NCBI GenBank assembly: GCA_020073245.1
Contig: JAIQFQ010000011.1
Span: 1 to 64,000 of the forward strand
Source of the DNA: Terriglobia bacterium
GTDB lineage: Bacteria > Acidobacteriota > Thermoanaerobaculia > Thermoanaerobaculales > Thermoanaerobaculaceae
Direction of reading: 5' to 3'
DNA: 64,000 nt
The position numbers and the translations under genes are program-made. The notes under the pieces are model-generated. The model made no database searches. It was not told the DNA's origin and saw only the letters and a list, made by a program, of their open reading frames with translations. Positions 26,231-34,921 of the stretch are shown here, in pieces. Position 1 is the first letter of the stretch, and each line of letters begins with the position of its first letter.

Positions 26231-27757
26231 ATGGGTGGAACCCTGCTGCTTGCTGACGACAGCATCACGATCCAGAAGGTCGTGGAGCTGACCTTCGCCG
26301 AGACCGAGCACAAGGTGGTCACCGTCGGCAGCGGGCGCGATCTGTTCGGGCGACTGGCGGAGGTCAAGCCGGACGTGGTGCTGTGCGATGTCGTGATGCC
26401 AGACATGAACGGCTACGAGGTGTGCCAGACGCTCAAGAGCGATCCGAACACATTGCATCTGCCGGTCGTGCTGCTCACCGGCACCTTCGAGCCCTTCGAC
26501 CGCGACCGCGCAGTGGCCGCCGGCTGCGACGCTATCGTCACCAAGCCGTTTGAGGCCCGCGAGCTGATTAACATCGTCGAGGATCTCCTGAAGCGTGCAC
26601 AGTCCCTCGCGGCGCTGCCGATGCCCGGCGAGGGCGGCGGCCTGGAGGACCAGGGCATCCCGGAGGGCGTTCCTGCGCTGGAATTCAGCACCACGGGGTT
26701 TGAGAACCTTGCAGCGAAGATCCCGCCACCTCCTCCGATGCCGGAGGAGGGCATCGAGCTCACCGCGAGCTCGCTTGGCAACTCGCACCCTTCCGCGCCG
26801 ATGCAAGCGCCTCCCGAGCTGGCGGGACCCGAGGTTTCGACGGCGGCCTCGGCAATCTCCCAGTCGTTCGCCTTCGGCGGCGAGGAGCCCGAGGTCGTGG
26901 CCGAGCCGCCCCACATCGAGCCGCCCCACGCCGAGCCGGCCCCGACAGGCGAAGCGTTCGCCCAGGAGGAGGCCCCGGTCGTTGGGGAGGACCAATCCTT
27001 CGCGACCATGAGGGTACCGACCCCGGGAATGCCGCTCCCTGCGCCCGAGCCCCCGGCATTCCCGCCCGAGCCGCCGGCATTCGCGCCCGAGCCGCCGGCA
27101 TTCGCGCCCGAGCCGCCGGCATTCGCGCCCGAGCCTCCCGCGCTCGAAGTGGCACCGTCCGCAGCTGAGCCGTTCCTTACCGAGGAGCGCGTCGAGTCCG
27201 CCCAGGAACTGTTCGCCGCCGAGCCGGCGCCCCCGCCGGTCGTCGAAGCGGAATCCACTTCGGCCCCGCTGCCGTCGGGCCGCGGGTTCGACGAGGGGCC
27301 CACGCAGCGTTTTCCGGTGGAGCCGGCACCTGAGCCTGTAGCGCAGCCCGTATCTCCGGCCCCGTCGCCCGCCGAGCCCCTCTTGGCCGTCGCCGCGCCT
27401 CTAGTAGGGGGTGCGGTCTCGGCCGAGGTCGTGGAGCACATCGCGCGGCGCGTTAAGGAGATGATCCCCCAAGCGCTCTCGGCCCCGCCACCGCCGACCA
27501 TTGCAGAATCGCTCACGGACGAGCACGTGGAACGAATCGCGAAACGGGCGGCAGAGCTGGTGCCCCAACGGCCGGCGGCCGCCACCGTGTCTGCAGAGCT
27601 CTCCGAAGAGCAGATCGAGAAGATCGCGAAGAAGGTGATCGAGCTCTCGGCGCCCCAGCTCGAGCGCATCGCGTGGGAGGTCATCCCGGACATGGCCGAG
27701 ATGATGGTGCGCCGGCGGATCGCTGAGCTCGAGAAGGCCGCCGAAGAAGAAGCCTGA
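26231..27757 (+). CDS. Receiver-domain protein with long Pro-rich linker and helical tail
   Basis: About 508 aa. Residues 1-120 form a CheY-like receiver with phospho-acceptor Asp53 in LCDVVMPDMNG and the conserved Lys105 in VTKPFEA. Then comes a low-complexity Pro/Glu/Ala linker (about 150-390) with five heptads of the PEPPAFA type. The C-terminal part has three copies of a short helical motif (EHIARRVKEM, EHVERIAKRA, EQIEKIAKKV) and a conserved-looking end, AWEVIPDMAEMMVRRRIAEL. The build recalls RomR of Myxococcus, which sets cell polarity; this is only a resemblance. A GTG start at 26225 is an alternative. Confidence 0.8.
   Translation: MGGTLLLADDSITIQKVVELTFAETEHKVVTVGSGRDLFGRLAEVKPDVVLCDVVMPDMNGYEVCQTLKSDPNTLHLPVVLLTGTFEPFDRDRAVAAGCDAIVTKPFEARELINIVEDLLKRAQSLAALPMPGEGGGLEDQGIPEGVPALEFSTTGFENLAAKIPPPPPMPEEGIELTASSLGNSHPSAPMQAPPELAGPEVSTAASAISQSFAFGGEEPEVVAEPPHIEPPHAEPAPTGEAFAQEEAPVVGEDQSFATMRVPTPGMPLPAPEPPAFPPEPPAFAPEPPAFAPEPPAFAPEPPALEVAPSAAEPFLTEERVESAQELFAAEPAPPPVVEAESTSAPLPSGRGFDEGPTQRFPVEPAPEPVAQPVSPAPSPAEPLLAVAAPLVGGAVSAEVVEHIARRVKEMIPQALSAPPPPTIAESLTDEHVERIAKRAAELVPQRPAAATVSAELSEEQIEKIAKKVIELSAPQLERIAWEVIPDMAEMMVRRRIAELEKAAEEEA
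27041..27145 (+). repeat. 21-bp tandem repeat coding PEPPAFA
   Basis: Five in-frame units of 21 bp begin at 27041, 27062, 27083, 27104 and 27125. The third and fourth are identical and the last is degenerate. They encode heptads of the type APEPPAF in the linker of the receiver protein. Copy number is likely to vary between strains. Confidence 0.9.
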
Positions 27758-27919
27758 CGGTCAACCGTCGAAACTCGAAAGTCGATTGTCCAAAGGCGGG
27801 GCCCAGGGCCGAGGTGTCCGCTTCCATAGCATGGCTGGTCGAAGCTTGCGAATTTGCGACGTGGTCGCGAGAAGCTTCTCCCGGGTTGCGACGGGTCTAT
27901 CATTCAACAAAGGGTTCCC

Positions 27920-28594
27920 ATGGACACAAAGCCTTCTCGGGAGGTGTACGGGGTCGGCGAGCTCACGCTCGACATCGGTCTGCACCTCCTGACTCGTGCG
28001 GGCGAGGTCGTTCCTCTCCCGCCCAAGACCTTCGAACTGTTCGCCGAACTGGTGCGCCGGGCGCCCGGCGCTGTGCGCCGGCAGGAGCTCGTGGACGGCG
28101 TCTGGCCCAACGAGATCGTCAACGACGAGGCCCTGACCCAGCGGGTGCTCCTGCTGCGAAGGGCGCTGGGCGATGATCCGAAGAAGCCGCAGTACATCGC
28201 GTCAGTCCCACGGTGGGGGTACCGGATCGTGGCACCGGTCCGCCGCGTGCCGGCGACGGAGAGACCATCGTGCGAGGAGGCGAGCCGGTTCGTCGTTCTG
28301 CACGGCGACCGCCTCATCGCGCTGCCCGAGGGCGAAACCGTCATCGGGAGGGACACGGAGGCCGGCGTGTCCATCGACTCGCTCCGGATCTCGCGGCGCC
28401 ACGCGCGGATTGCGATCTCGGGAGGTCGTGCGACGCTTGAGGACCTCGGAAGCAAGAACGGCACGCAGCTGAACGGCACCCCCATCACGGGTCCGACGGA
28501 GCTCTCCGACGGGGACAAGATCGGTATCGGGCCCGAGGTCCTCGTGTTCTCCGTGCGCGATCGGATGGGCACGACGCTCACGGACTCGCCATGA
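27920..28594 (+). CDS. Winged-helix DNA-binding protein with FHA domain
   Basis: A 224-aa protein with an OmpR/PhoB-type winged helix at about 8-110 (PLPPKTFELFAELVRRAPG, recognition region LTQRVLLLRRAL, wing WGYRIVAPV) and a forkhead-associated domain at about 125-215. The FHA phosphothreonine-binding residues are present: IGRD (Arg144), SRRH (158-161) and SKNGT. There is no receiver domain, so control is probably by binding a phosphorylated partner, most simply the Ser/Thr kinase whose ATG overlaps its stop (ATGA). It is a candidate regulator for the 11-bp repeat arrays at 31.4-39.3 kb (inference). Confidence 0.88.
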   Translation: MDTKPSREVYGVGELTLDIGLHLLTRAGEVVPLPPKTFELFAELVRRAPGAVRRQELVDGVWPNEIVNDEALTQRVLLLRRALGDDPKKPQYIASVPRWGYRIVAPVRRVPATERPSCEEASRFVVLHGDRLIALPEGETVIGRDTEAGVSIDSLRISRRHARIAISGGRATLEDLGSKNGTQLNGTPITGPTELSDGDKIGIGPEVLVFSVRDRMGTTLTDSP

Positions 28595-31233
28595 CGCCGG
28601 CCGGACGAGGCAGCCAGAGTCAGGGGCTCGCTGTGGGGAGCCGGCTGGGCCCGTACGAGATCGCGTCCCTGATCGCTGCCGGCGGGATGGGCGAGGTGTA
28701 CCGCGCCACCGATACCCGGCTCGGCCGGGACGTCGCAATCAAGGTGCTGCCCGCGGAGTTCGCCTCCGACGCCGACCGCCTGAGGCGCTTCGAGCACGAG
28801 GCACGGGCGGTCGCCACGTTGAACCACCCCAACATCCTCGCCATCCATGACATCGGGGTGCACGAGGGCGCGCCGTACTTCGTGACTGAGCTTCTCGAGG
28901 GCGAGACGGTACGTGCCGCCCTCCAGCGCGGGGCGATGAAACCGCGCGTCGCGATGGAACTTGCGGTCCAGATCGCCCAGGGGCTCGCCACCGCGCATGA
29001 GAAGGGCATCGTCCACCGCGACCTCAAGCCGGGCAACGTCTTCATCACCGAGGACGGTCACGTCAAGATCCTCGACTTCGGCCTCGCCAAGGCGGTGCCA
29101 CCGGCGACCCGCGAGGAGCGGGCGAATGTCGCGACGCTCGAGGAGATGACGGACGCCGGCAAGGTGATGGGCACGGCGGCATACATGTCTCCGGAACAGG
29201 TGAGGGGAGTCCCGGTGGACCACCGCTCGGACATCTTCTCCCTGGGCGTCGTCCTGTACGAGATGGTGACGGGGAAGCAGGCGTTCGCGCGCGACAGCAC
29301 CACGGAGACGATGGCCGCGATCCTCAAGGAGGACCCGCCCGACCCGACGAGTGTGAGCGCGGTGGTGCCGCCAGCGCTCTCGCGCGCCATCGCCCACTGC
29401 CTGGAGAAGCGGCCCGAGGAGCGCTTCCAGACGGCGCGCGACCTGGCGTTTGAGCTGAAGGCGATCGTGGCGGATACGACGAGCGGGAAGACCGCACCCG
29501 CCGCACGAGCGCGGCGCACGCGCAGGGCGCTCTCGGCGGCGATCGCGGTGGTAGTCGTTGGGGTGGTTGCCGGGACCTGGTACCTGCGCCGGATGGAGCG
29601 ACCGCTCAGAGCGACCAATCTGCGGCTCCTTTCGACGTTCCCGGGCTCGCATCAGTGGCCGACGTTCTCGCCGGACGGCAGCATGATCGCCTTCGTGTCG
29701 GACGCGGACGGCTCGCCGCAGATCTGGGTCAAGAACCTCGCGGGCGGCGACCCGATCCGGATCACCTCGGGCAACCTCAACCCTTCGCACCCCTCTTGGT
29801 CCCCGAGGAACGACCAGATCGTCTTTCAGAGTGGCGAGGGAGGCTCCGAACCGCAGGGCCTGTGGACCGTTGCCCCGCTCGGAGGTCCGACGCGACGCGT
29901 CACCGAACTCGCCTTTGCGCCCAGCTTCTCCGCGGACGGGTCGAAGCTCGCGTACCACCGAGACGGCAAGGGGGTCTTCGTCTGCAACGCCGACGGGACC
30001 GGAGAGAAACTCCTCGAGAACGCCTTCGCCGCCGGGCAATGCTCGTCCGACGACGGTCCGGTCTTCTCGCCTGACGGCAAGCTTCTCGCGATGTTCCCGG
30101 CCGTACTAGGAACTGGGGATCTGCGCCTTGTGCCGGTGGCCGGTGGCCCGCCTGCAGCGCTAACTACCGACGACTGCGCGGGAGGGCATCCGGCGTGGTC
30201 GCCGGATGGCCCGTCGATCATCTTCTCCTCGGCTCGGAAGGGCAGCCGCAACCTCTGGCGGATCGTGCACGCGGGTGAACCGCCGGAGCCGATCACCACG
30301 GGCGCCGGCGACGACGACCAGCCGGCGGTCTCTCGCGACGGCAGCAAGCTCGTCTACACCAACGTGCGCAACACGTACGCCTTGATGGCGCTCGACGTGG
30401 CGACGGGCCAGAGCCGCCAGATCCTCGAGCAGCGCACGCCGATCCTCTTGCCGATCTTCTCCCCCAAAGGAGACTGGGTTGCCTTCTTCTCCACGGACCT
30501 CGCGCGGCACCAGGAAGGAACCCGCGTGTTCCTGGTCGCGAGCGACGGCACCAGGCTCCAGCGCGTCACGTCCGGAACCAGCGAGGTCGAGATTGTACCC
30601 GGGTGGTCGGCCGACGGACAGTCCGTGTATTTCCTCTACATGGGAACCGGATCAGCTGCGGTTGGTCTTCAGAAGGTCGTGCTTGGCGGGTCGAGCACCG
30701 AGCTTTGGGTGGCCGTCAAGGAAACGGAGCACGGTGAGCTTGGTGCGATCGACCTTTCGCCGGATGGGCGGCGGATCGCCTTCGGCTGTCAATGGAAGGA
30801 CAAGCCACGAGCCGCGTACGTGCGCGACCTGGCGACCGGCTCGATGACGAAGCTCCCGGTGCCCCTGGGAAACCCGCAGTGGTCGCACGACGGTCGATTC
30901 CTGATCGGCAACGTGTACGGTGCACCGCTCAAGATCTTCATCTGCCCTCCCACGGGCGAGCCGTGCACGGACTGGGGAACCGGGCCGGCGCTCATGCCGT
31001 TCTGGTCGCAGGACGACTCCGAGGTGTTCGTGACAGATGCCGGCTGGCTCGGGGGCAACTACAGGCTCGTCGCCGTCAGACGGGATGGCTCGAGCGACCG
31101 GCCAGTTGCCGCCCTGCCCGGGTCCGTCTTCCTGACGGGGTTCCCGCACGGCGTCTCGAGCAACGGCATGGTGGCGTGGGTGCAGCTCCGCCCCGGCCGC
31201 AGCGAGCTCTGGATGGCCGACCTGAAGCGGTAG
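28591..31233 (+). CDS. Ser/Thr protein kinase with C-terminal TolB/PD40 propeller
   Basis: An 880-aa membrane kinase. The Hanks-type kinase domain is at about 20-290 with the glycine loop GGMGEVYRA (31-39), Lys51 in AIKVL, HRDLKPGN (His142, Asp144), DFGLAK (Asp162) and the activation-loop end GTAAYMSPEQ. All catalytic residues are present. A transmembrane helix lies near 313-333. The rest is a WD40-like beta-propeller outside the membrane, with repeated SPDG motifs (FSPDGSMIAFVSDADG and relatives), probably a ligand sensor. It is co-translated with the winged-helix/FHA gene. This kinase-propeller type is common in Acidobacteriota. Confidence 0.93.
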   Translation: MTPAGRGSQSQGLAVGSRLGPYEIASLIAAGGMGEVYRATDTRLGRDVAIKVLPAEFASDADRLRRFEHEARAVATLNHPNILAIHDIGVHEGAPYFVTELLEGETVRAALQRGAMKPRVAMELAVQIAQGLATAHEKGIVHRDLKPGNVFITEDGHVKILDFGLAKAVPPATREERANVATLEEMTDAGKVMGTAAYMSPEQVRGVPVDHRSDIFSLGVVLYEMVTGKQAFARDSTTETMAAILKEDPPDPTSVSAVVPPALSRAIAHCLEKRPEERFQTARDLAFELKAIVADTTSGKTAPAARARRTRRALSAAIAVVVVGVVAGTWYLRRMERPLRATNLRLLSTFPGSHQWPTFSPDGSMIAFVSDADGSPQIWVKNLAGGDPIRITSGNLNPSHPSWSPRNDQIVFQSGEGGSEPQGLWTVAPLGGPTRRVTELAFAPSFSADGSKLAYHRDGKGVFVCNADGTGEKLLENAFAAGQCSSDDGPVFSPDGKLLAMFPAVLGTGDLRLVPVAGGPPAALTTDDCAGGHPAWSPDGPSIIFSSARKGSRNLWRIVHAGEPPEPITTGAGDDDQPAVSRDGSKLVYTNVRNTYALMALDVATGQSRQILEQRTPILLPIFSPKGDWVAFFSTDLARHQEGTRVFLVASDGTRLQRVTSGTSEVEIVPGWSADGQSVYFLYMGTGSAAVGLQKVVLGGSSTELWVAVKETEHGELGAIDLSPDGRRIAFGCQWKDKPRAAYVRDLATGSMTKLPVPLGNPQWSHDGRFLIGNVYGAPLKIFICPPTGEPCTDWGTGPALMPFWSQDDSEVFVTDAGWLGGNYRLVAVRRDGSSDRPVAALPGSVFLTGFPHGVSSNGMVAWVQLRPGRSELWMADLKR

Positions 31234-31307
31234 CCTCCTGCGGCACGACCCGAGGGGATGACCCGACGCTGCAGCGTCCGACGTGCGGTGCGGTGTCGCG
31301 GCTCCGA

Positions 31308-31356
31308 GTCCCGTGCATCGGGACCTGAACCCCGTCCGGACCCGGCGCTGACGGGG
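31308..31356 (+). terminator. Paired GC hairpins after the kinase gene
   Basis: A perfect hairpin GTCCCGTGCATCGGGAC occupies 31308-31324. A second has arms CCCCGTC (31330-31336) and GACGGGG (31350-31356). There is no T-tract, so termination is possible but not proven. They lie between the kinase stop and the first repeat array. Confidence 0.35.
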
Positions 31357-31360
31357 CCGG

Positions 31361-31404
31361 TCCAGCCGAACCGTTGGCGTTCCATGATGGAAGCGTCATG
31401 ACAG
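31361..31404 (+). promoter_or_regulatory. 11-bp direct-repeat array A
   Basis: Four 11-bp units lie end to end: TCCAGCCGAAC at 31361, CGTTGGCGTTC at 31372, CATGATGGAAG at 31383 and CGTCATGACAG at 31394. The same order of units is found at three other places. The array ends about 80 bp before the ATG at 31483. An 11-bp period of direct repeats is the known layout for OmpR/PhoB-type winged helices. It may be an operator or activator site. Confidence 0.7.
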
Positions 31405-31482
31405 CGGCCCGGTCGAGACCTACCGTGAAACCAAAAAAAGGAACCGGATGCGCGAAGCTGCTTTCAGGAAAGGAATTCCTCC

Positions 31483-31644
31483 ATGACGAGACTGGAATTC
31501 CGCGTCGCGCCCGGGACGCTCGCGATCCCCCGGGCGAGCGCCGGATTCAGCCGGCAGGCAGCCGACGGGTCGGCAGTGGAAGAAGTCTTGGGAGAGTGTG
31601 GTCCCGGATCTCCAGGGGGGAGGCAGCCATGGTGCGAAAGCTGA
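31483..31644 (+). CDS. Possible small protein, 53 aa
   Basis: An ATG with AAAGGA about ten bases before it opens a 53-codon frame (MTRLEFRVAPG start) that overlaps the next gene by 16 bp. Its distance from array A (about 80 bp) is the same as for the start codons after arrays B, C and D, which is the main reason to list it. There is no recognisable domain. It may be a leader peptide coupled to the membrane protein that follows, or chance. Confidence 0.35.
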   Translation: MTRLEFRVAPGTLAIPRASAGFSRQAADGSAVEEVLGECGPGSPGGRQPWCES

Positions 31645-32138
31645 TCGCTGCGAACCAACTTGTCGGCGGGGTCGTCGGGATCGCGCTCTTCCTGTATGGC
31701 ATCCTCTTCGGCCGGTCAGCTACCGAAAGCCTCCCCGCCCTCGTGTTGTGGGCCTGTGAGATCTTCCTCTACGGGGTTGCCGTTTGTGCCGGCTATGCTC
31801 TCTTGCGCAACGACCCGCGAGGCTACCGGCTGTCTCTCGCCGTTCAGGCCTGTCAGCTCCTCAGGTTTACCTCGCCGTACGTTGCGTACGTATTCACCTG
31901 CGGCACCTTCCTCACCTACACGTTCGCACCGTACGCTCCGGGCGGGAAGAGCGACATCAGGTTCGCTCTTGGTGCAGAGCTTCCTGCCGACTCTCCACTG
32001 TCCATAGGAGTCAACGCGATTGCCGCGCTGTCCCTGCTCTGGCTCATCCGGAGTCTGCAGGCGCTCAAGACCAGATCCTCGGTACCTTCTCGGGACCAGC
32101 CGGACCGAAATGTCACGGCTCCAGACCCGAGCTTGTAG
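31629..32138 (+). CDS. Membrane protein of unknown function
   Basis: 169 aa from the ATG at 31629, preceded by GGGGGGAGG. About four hydrophobic segments are seen, near residues 8-27, 36-58, 70-100 (with YVAYVFTCGTFLTYTF) and 122-140, and a polar tail rich in Ser and Asp. I do not recognise the family. It follows array A, at a longer distance (224 bp) than in the other cases. Confidence 0.6.
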   Translation: MVRKLIAANQLVGGVVGIALFLYGILFGRSATESLPALVLWACEIFLYGVAVCAGYALLRNDPRGYRLSLAVQACQLLRFTSPYVAYVFTCGTFLTYTFAPYAPGGKSDIRFALGAELPADSPLSIGVNAIAALSLLWLIRSLQALKTRSSVPSRDQPDRNVTAPDPSL

Positions 32139-32266
32139 CCGGCACACCGTTGGGAGCGCTTGCGCGGCGCGGGCGCCTCCATTCATCATCGTGCCACGCC
32201 GAGTCCCTGTCACTCGCTCGCCAGCGGCTGAAGCGCGGGGTTCGGCGGAGTGAGGAAGGAGACGGC

Positions 32267-32761
32267 GTGTTGTCGGACTATCACGTTCGCCCGTCCAACG
32301 ACGCGGACCGGGAGTGGATACCGGCCTTCACTCGCGAGCACTGGGGCGCCGAGTACGTGGTCGCTCATGGAGTGATCTACGTCCCACACCGGCTTCCCGG
32401 CTTCGTCGCCGAGAACCAGAGCGGAGCAGTCGTTGGCCTTGCCACCTACGTGCTCGAACGGCAGTCCTGCGAGCTCGTCACTCTGAATGCTGTGCCCGAG
32501 GGTACGGGTATCGGTTCAGCGCTCCTGCGGGCGGTCGTGGCCGCAGCCACGAACGCCGGGTGCACGCGCCTCTGGCTGGTGACCACGAACGACAACCTCA
32601 ATGGGCTGGCGTTCTATCAGAAGCGCGGCCTGCACATCATCGCCGTTCACCGTGACGCGCTCGCCCGCGCCCGCCGGATCAAACCGTCGATTCCCCTGGT
32701 CGGCGCGAACGGCATCCCCCTCCGTGACGAGATCGAGCTCCAGATGCTCCTGGTCCCGTGA
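32267..32761 (+). CDS. GNAT-family N-acetyltransferase
   Basis: 164 aa. The acetyl-CoA loop motif is NAVPEGTGIGSALLRAVV (about 74-91), followed by LWLVTTNDNLNGLAFYQKRG, which are the usual GNAT motifs A and B. The substrate is unknown. The GTG at 32267 (or TTG at 32270) follows GAAGGAGA, so it is preferred over any upstream start. Confidence 0.85.
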   Translation: MLSDYHVRPSNDADREWIPAFTREHWGAEYVVAHGVIYVPHRLPGFVAENQSGAVVGLATYVLERQSCELVTLNAVPEGTGIGSALLRAVVAAATNAGCTRLWLVTTNDNLNGLAFYQKRGLHIIAVHRDALARARRIKPSIPLVGANGIPLRDEIELQMLLVP

Positions 32762-33194
32762 ACCCGGGTCCTGTCGTTGAGCCGGGTTCGACGAGCGCCG
32801 CCACGCGGCCAAACGGCACCGGGCGTGCGCTCGCCTACGGCTCCGCGGCGACGTCAGACGTGGTGCGTTGACCATCGTCGTGTGCCGAGCCCCTCCTGCT
32901 CACTCGGCGTGCCGCTGAGACGCAGCGTCGGGTGGCGGGATCGCACGCCATGCAAACGTCACGGGGAAGCGCCATTCCTCTGTGCCACCCTCCCTTGGGG
33001 GCGACGTTCCGCGGGTGCAGTTGCGCCCCGGCCGAACGGAGAGGTGAACCGCCGACCCGAGGCGGCAGCCTCCAGCCGTTCGACCGGAAGGGAGGGGCCG
33101 AGGTCACAGGCTCAAGCCGGCACGCTGAACTCACCGCTCTGCGTACCCCCGACCTGAAGGTCACCGTGTCAAGTACTTTCGCCGACCCGCGCCG
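32762..33194. other. Non-coding interval, nothing recognised
   Basis: I see no convincing gene, RNA or long repeat between the GNAT stop and array B. Open frames here lack ribosome sites and have no family resemblance. The length (over 430 bp) is large for this region. Confidence 0.5.
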
Positions 33195-33238
33195 CCCAAG
33201 CGAAACGTTGCCGATCCGTGAGTGAACCGTCATGCGAA
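33195..33238 (+). promoter_or_regulatory. 11-bp direct-repeat array B
   Basis: Units are CCCAAGCGAAA at 33195, CGTTGCCGATC at 33206, CGTGAGTGAAC at 33217 and CGTCATGCGAA at 33228. The core of the last unit ends 81 bp before the ATG at 33316, a gene for a secreted protein. About 20 bp downstream, GCATCGTTAGG resembles the block CCACCGTTGG found at the same distance after array D. Confidence 0.75.
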
Positions 33239-33315
33239 CAGTCGGTGCAAGGCGCATCGTTAGGTTGCGGGGCGGGGCGCTTGGGCCATCCGCCCGCCCG
33301 AAGAGGAGGCAGACG

Positions 33316-34167
33316 ATGAAACGCGATCGCGTGAACCGGAGTGGGATCGGGGTCGCGGCCAGGATGTTGACGGCCGTTGCCCTCTCAGCGCTTGCGACGC
33401 TGGCCCTGGCCGCCGGGCCGGACGCGAAGCCGAAAGCCCGCAAGGGGATGGAGCTACCGCCCGAGCTCCAGGCCGGGGCCACCGAGGCGAAGGTGACGCA
33501 CCGGAAGGTCTTCGTCTGGCCGAACAAGCCGGTCGCCGAGATGCTGCGACTCGACCCATATCGAGTCGTGGAGTTCCGGCGTGGGTGGACGACGGGACGA
33601 TCGTCCGCGTCGTCGCTCGTGTTCGGGGGTGGCTGGACGTTCCAGTGGGCGGCGGATGGGCACACGTACGACTACAGCTTCGACTTCATCGACGCCGGAG
33701 AGCGCCGATGGGCCTGCTCCTGCGCGTCCGCCTCGAGCACGCGCGGCACCTTCTTCAGCGGCGAGCACATGGGGGTCGGTATCCCCGGCCACGGCCAGAG
33801 CCGTCTGGCCTGCGTGCTGCAGCCTCCGGACGACCCGGTCGAGTGGAAGCTGGAGCTGGGCGTGGACCTCAAGCCCGGCCTTCTCCCCGTGAAGACCGCT
33901 CTGGGTTGGGCGCGTCACGCCGGCGACGAGATCTCCATCACGGGGACGGAGCGCCAGGCCAAGTGGGGTCGGGCGCCCGGTCGCCTCATCGGCGTCGTAC
34001 TGGCGGTGAGCAACCGGCCTGTGGCGGCCGTTGACCTCCTCAGCCAGCCGGCCGTTCTCTTCGGTGCGGACCTCCCGCCCGGTCTCCATGATCCGGCCGC
34101 CGCGGTGGGCGCCGCCCTCCTGCTCGCCCCCGACGAACTGGATCCGTTCCCGACCGGCCCGCGGTAG
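33316..34167 (+). CDS. Secreted protein of unknown function
   Basis: 283 aa with a clear signal peptide (basic start MKRDRVNR, hydrophobic ARMLTAVALSALATLALAA, cleavage near residue 36). The mature part has no domain I recognise; it looks beta-rich with a Cys pair in RRWACSCAS. The start has GAGGAGGC upstream. It lies 81 bp after repeat array B and so may belong to the same regulon as the propeller protein and the 39360 gene. Confidence 0.65.
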   Translation: MKRDRVNRSGIGVAARMLTAVALSALATLALAAGPDAKPKARKGMELPPELQAGATEAKVTHRKVFVWPNKPVAEMLRLDPYRVVEFRRGWTTGRSSASSLVFGGGWTFQWAADGHTYDYSFDFIDAGERRWACSCASASSTRGTFFSGEHMGVGIPGHGQSRLACVLQPPDDPVEWKLELGVDLKPGLLPVKTALGWARHAGDEISITGTERQAKWGRAPGRLIGVVLAVSNRPVAAVDLLSQPAVLFGADLPPGLHDPAAAVGAALLLAPDELDPFPTGPR

Positions 34168-34456
34168 ACGACAGGCCCGAACGGCGAGCGTGGACGGAAG
34201 CCCAGATCCCGTGGCGCGGCCGGGGCGCGTTCGCCTCAGTCGGGAGTTCGTGCGTGGCCGGCGGGGGGTCGAGCCGCGCCTGGTAGGGCCGGCCGGCGTT
34301 CCTGCCGGCCCCTCGAGAGCACACCGCAGAGAGCCGTTGGCGAGACGTGATCGCCGCGTTGCCAGCACGTCAGGGCAGGCCCGGCTGCGGAGCCGATCCT
34401 CCTCAGCGAGGCCGCAGGCGTGCCACCGCGCAGGGCCGCCGCAAGAGAGGATCGTC

Positions 34457-34621
34457 ATGCGCAGGACATCGATAATCGTGCTCGGGTTGATGCCTGCCGC
34501 GGCCGCCCTGCGGCTCGACGGCCGCATCTTCCCGACCGACCGCGCCGGGAAGGCCGGCCTCGACCTCCTCCACTGCAAGATCTCGCTCGGCATCAGCACG
34601 ACGCTCGGGAAGGGCCGCTGA
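34457..34621 (+). CDS. Possible small exported peptide, 54 aa
   Basis: The ATG follows AGAGAGGA and opens MRRTSIIVLGLMPAAAALRL, a short basic-hydrophobic start like a signal or membrane anchor. The rest is polar with one Cys. No family is recognised. It is listed because it has a ribosome site and signal-like start in a 750-bp interval otherwise without genes. Confidence 0.35.
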   Translation: MRRTSIIVLGLMPAAAALRLDGRIFPTDRAGKAGLDLLHCKISLGISTTLGKGR

Positions 34622-34642
34622 GCGGAAACAGGAGGTGGTGAG

Positions 34643-34894
34643 ATGGAGCCCGAGGACGCTGAGGAACAGAGGCAGGTTGGTGTCGTGACGCGGCGAGGGA
34701 CTCGGCACGCTGTGCCGATCCGGTTGCCGTCCCCCGCCGGACCCCGGGCCGCTCCTGTCGGGGCCGGGCTGAAGCGCGTTCACGAGGCACCATGCCCGCT
34801 CGTTACCGAACCGTTACCGGAGCATGAGCGAACCGTCATGACAGCGGCCACCTCGAGACCGAAATTGGGCGCAAAGGGCAGACCTCATGGGTGA
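34643..34894 (+). CDS. Doubtful small ORF, 83 aa, with strong ribosome site
   Basis: The start ATG is preceded by AGGAGGTGG, one of the best ribosome sites in the window. The frame, however, is Pro/Arg-rich without a domain, and its last third runs through repeat array C (34801-34844). It may be a real short protein whose end overlaps the regulatory site, or chance. Confidence 0.25.
   Translation: MEPEDAEEQRQVGVVTRRGTRHAVPIRLPSPAGPRAAPVGAGLKRVHEAPCPLVTEPLPEHERTVMTAATSRPKLGAKGRPHG
34801..34844 (+). promoter_or_regulatory. 11-bp direct-repeat array C
   Basis: This is the clearest copy: CGTTACCGAAC at 34801, CGTTACCGGAG at 34812, CATGAGCGAAC at 34823 and CGTCATGACAG at 34834. The first two units differ at only three of 11 positions. 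After it, CGGCC then TCGAGACC repeats the sequence found after array A. The core of the last unit ends 81 bp before the ATG at 34922 of the large propeller protein. Confidence 0.8.
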
Positions 34895-34921
34895 GCTTCC
34901 GAACCGAAACGGAGTCCGTCG

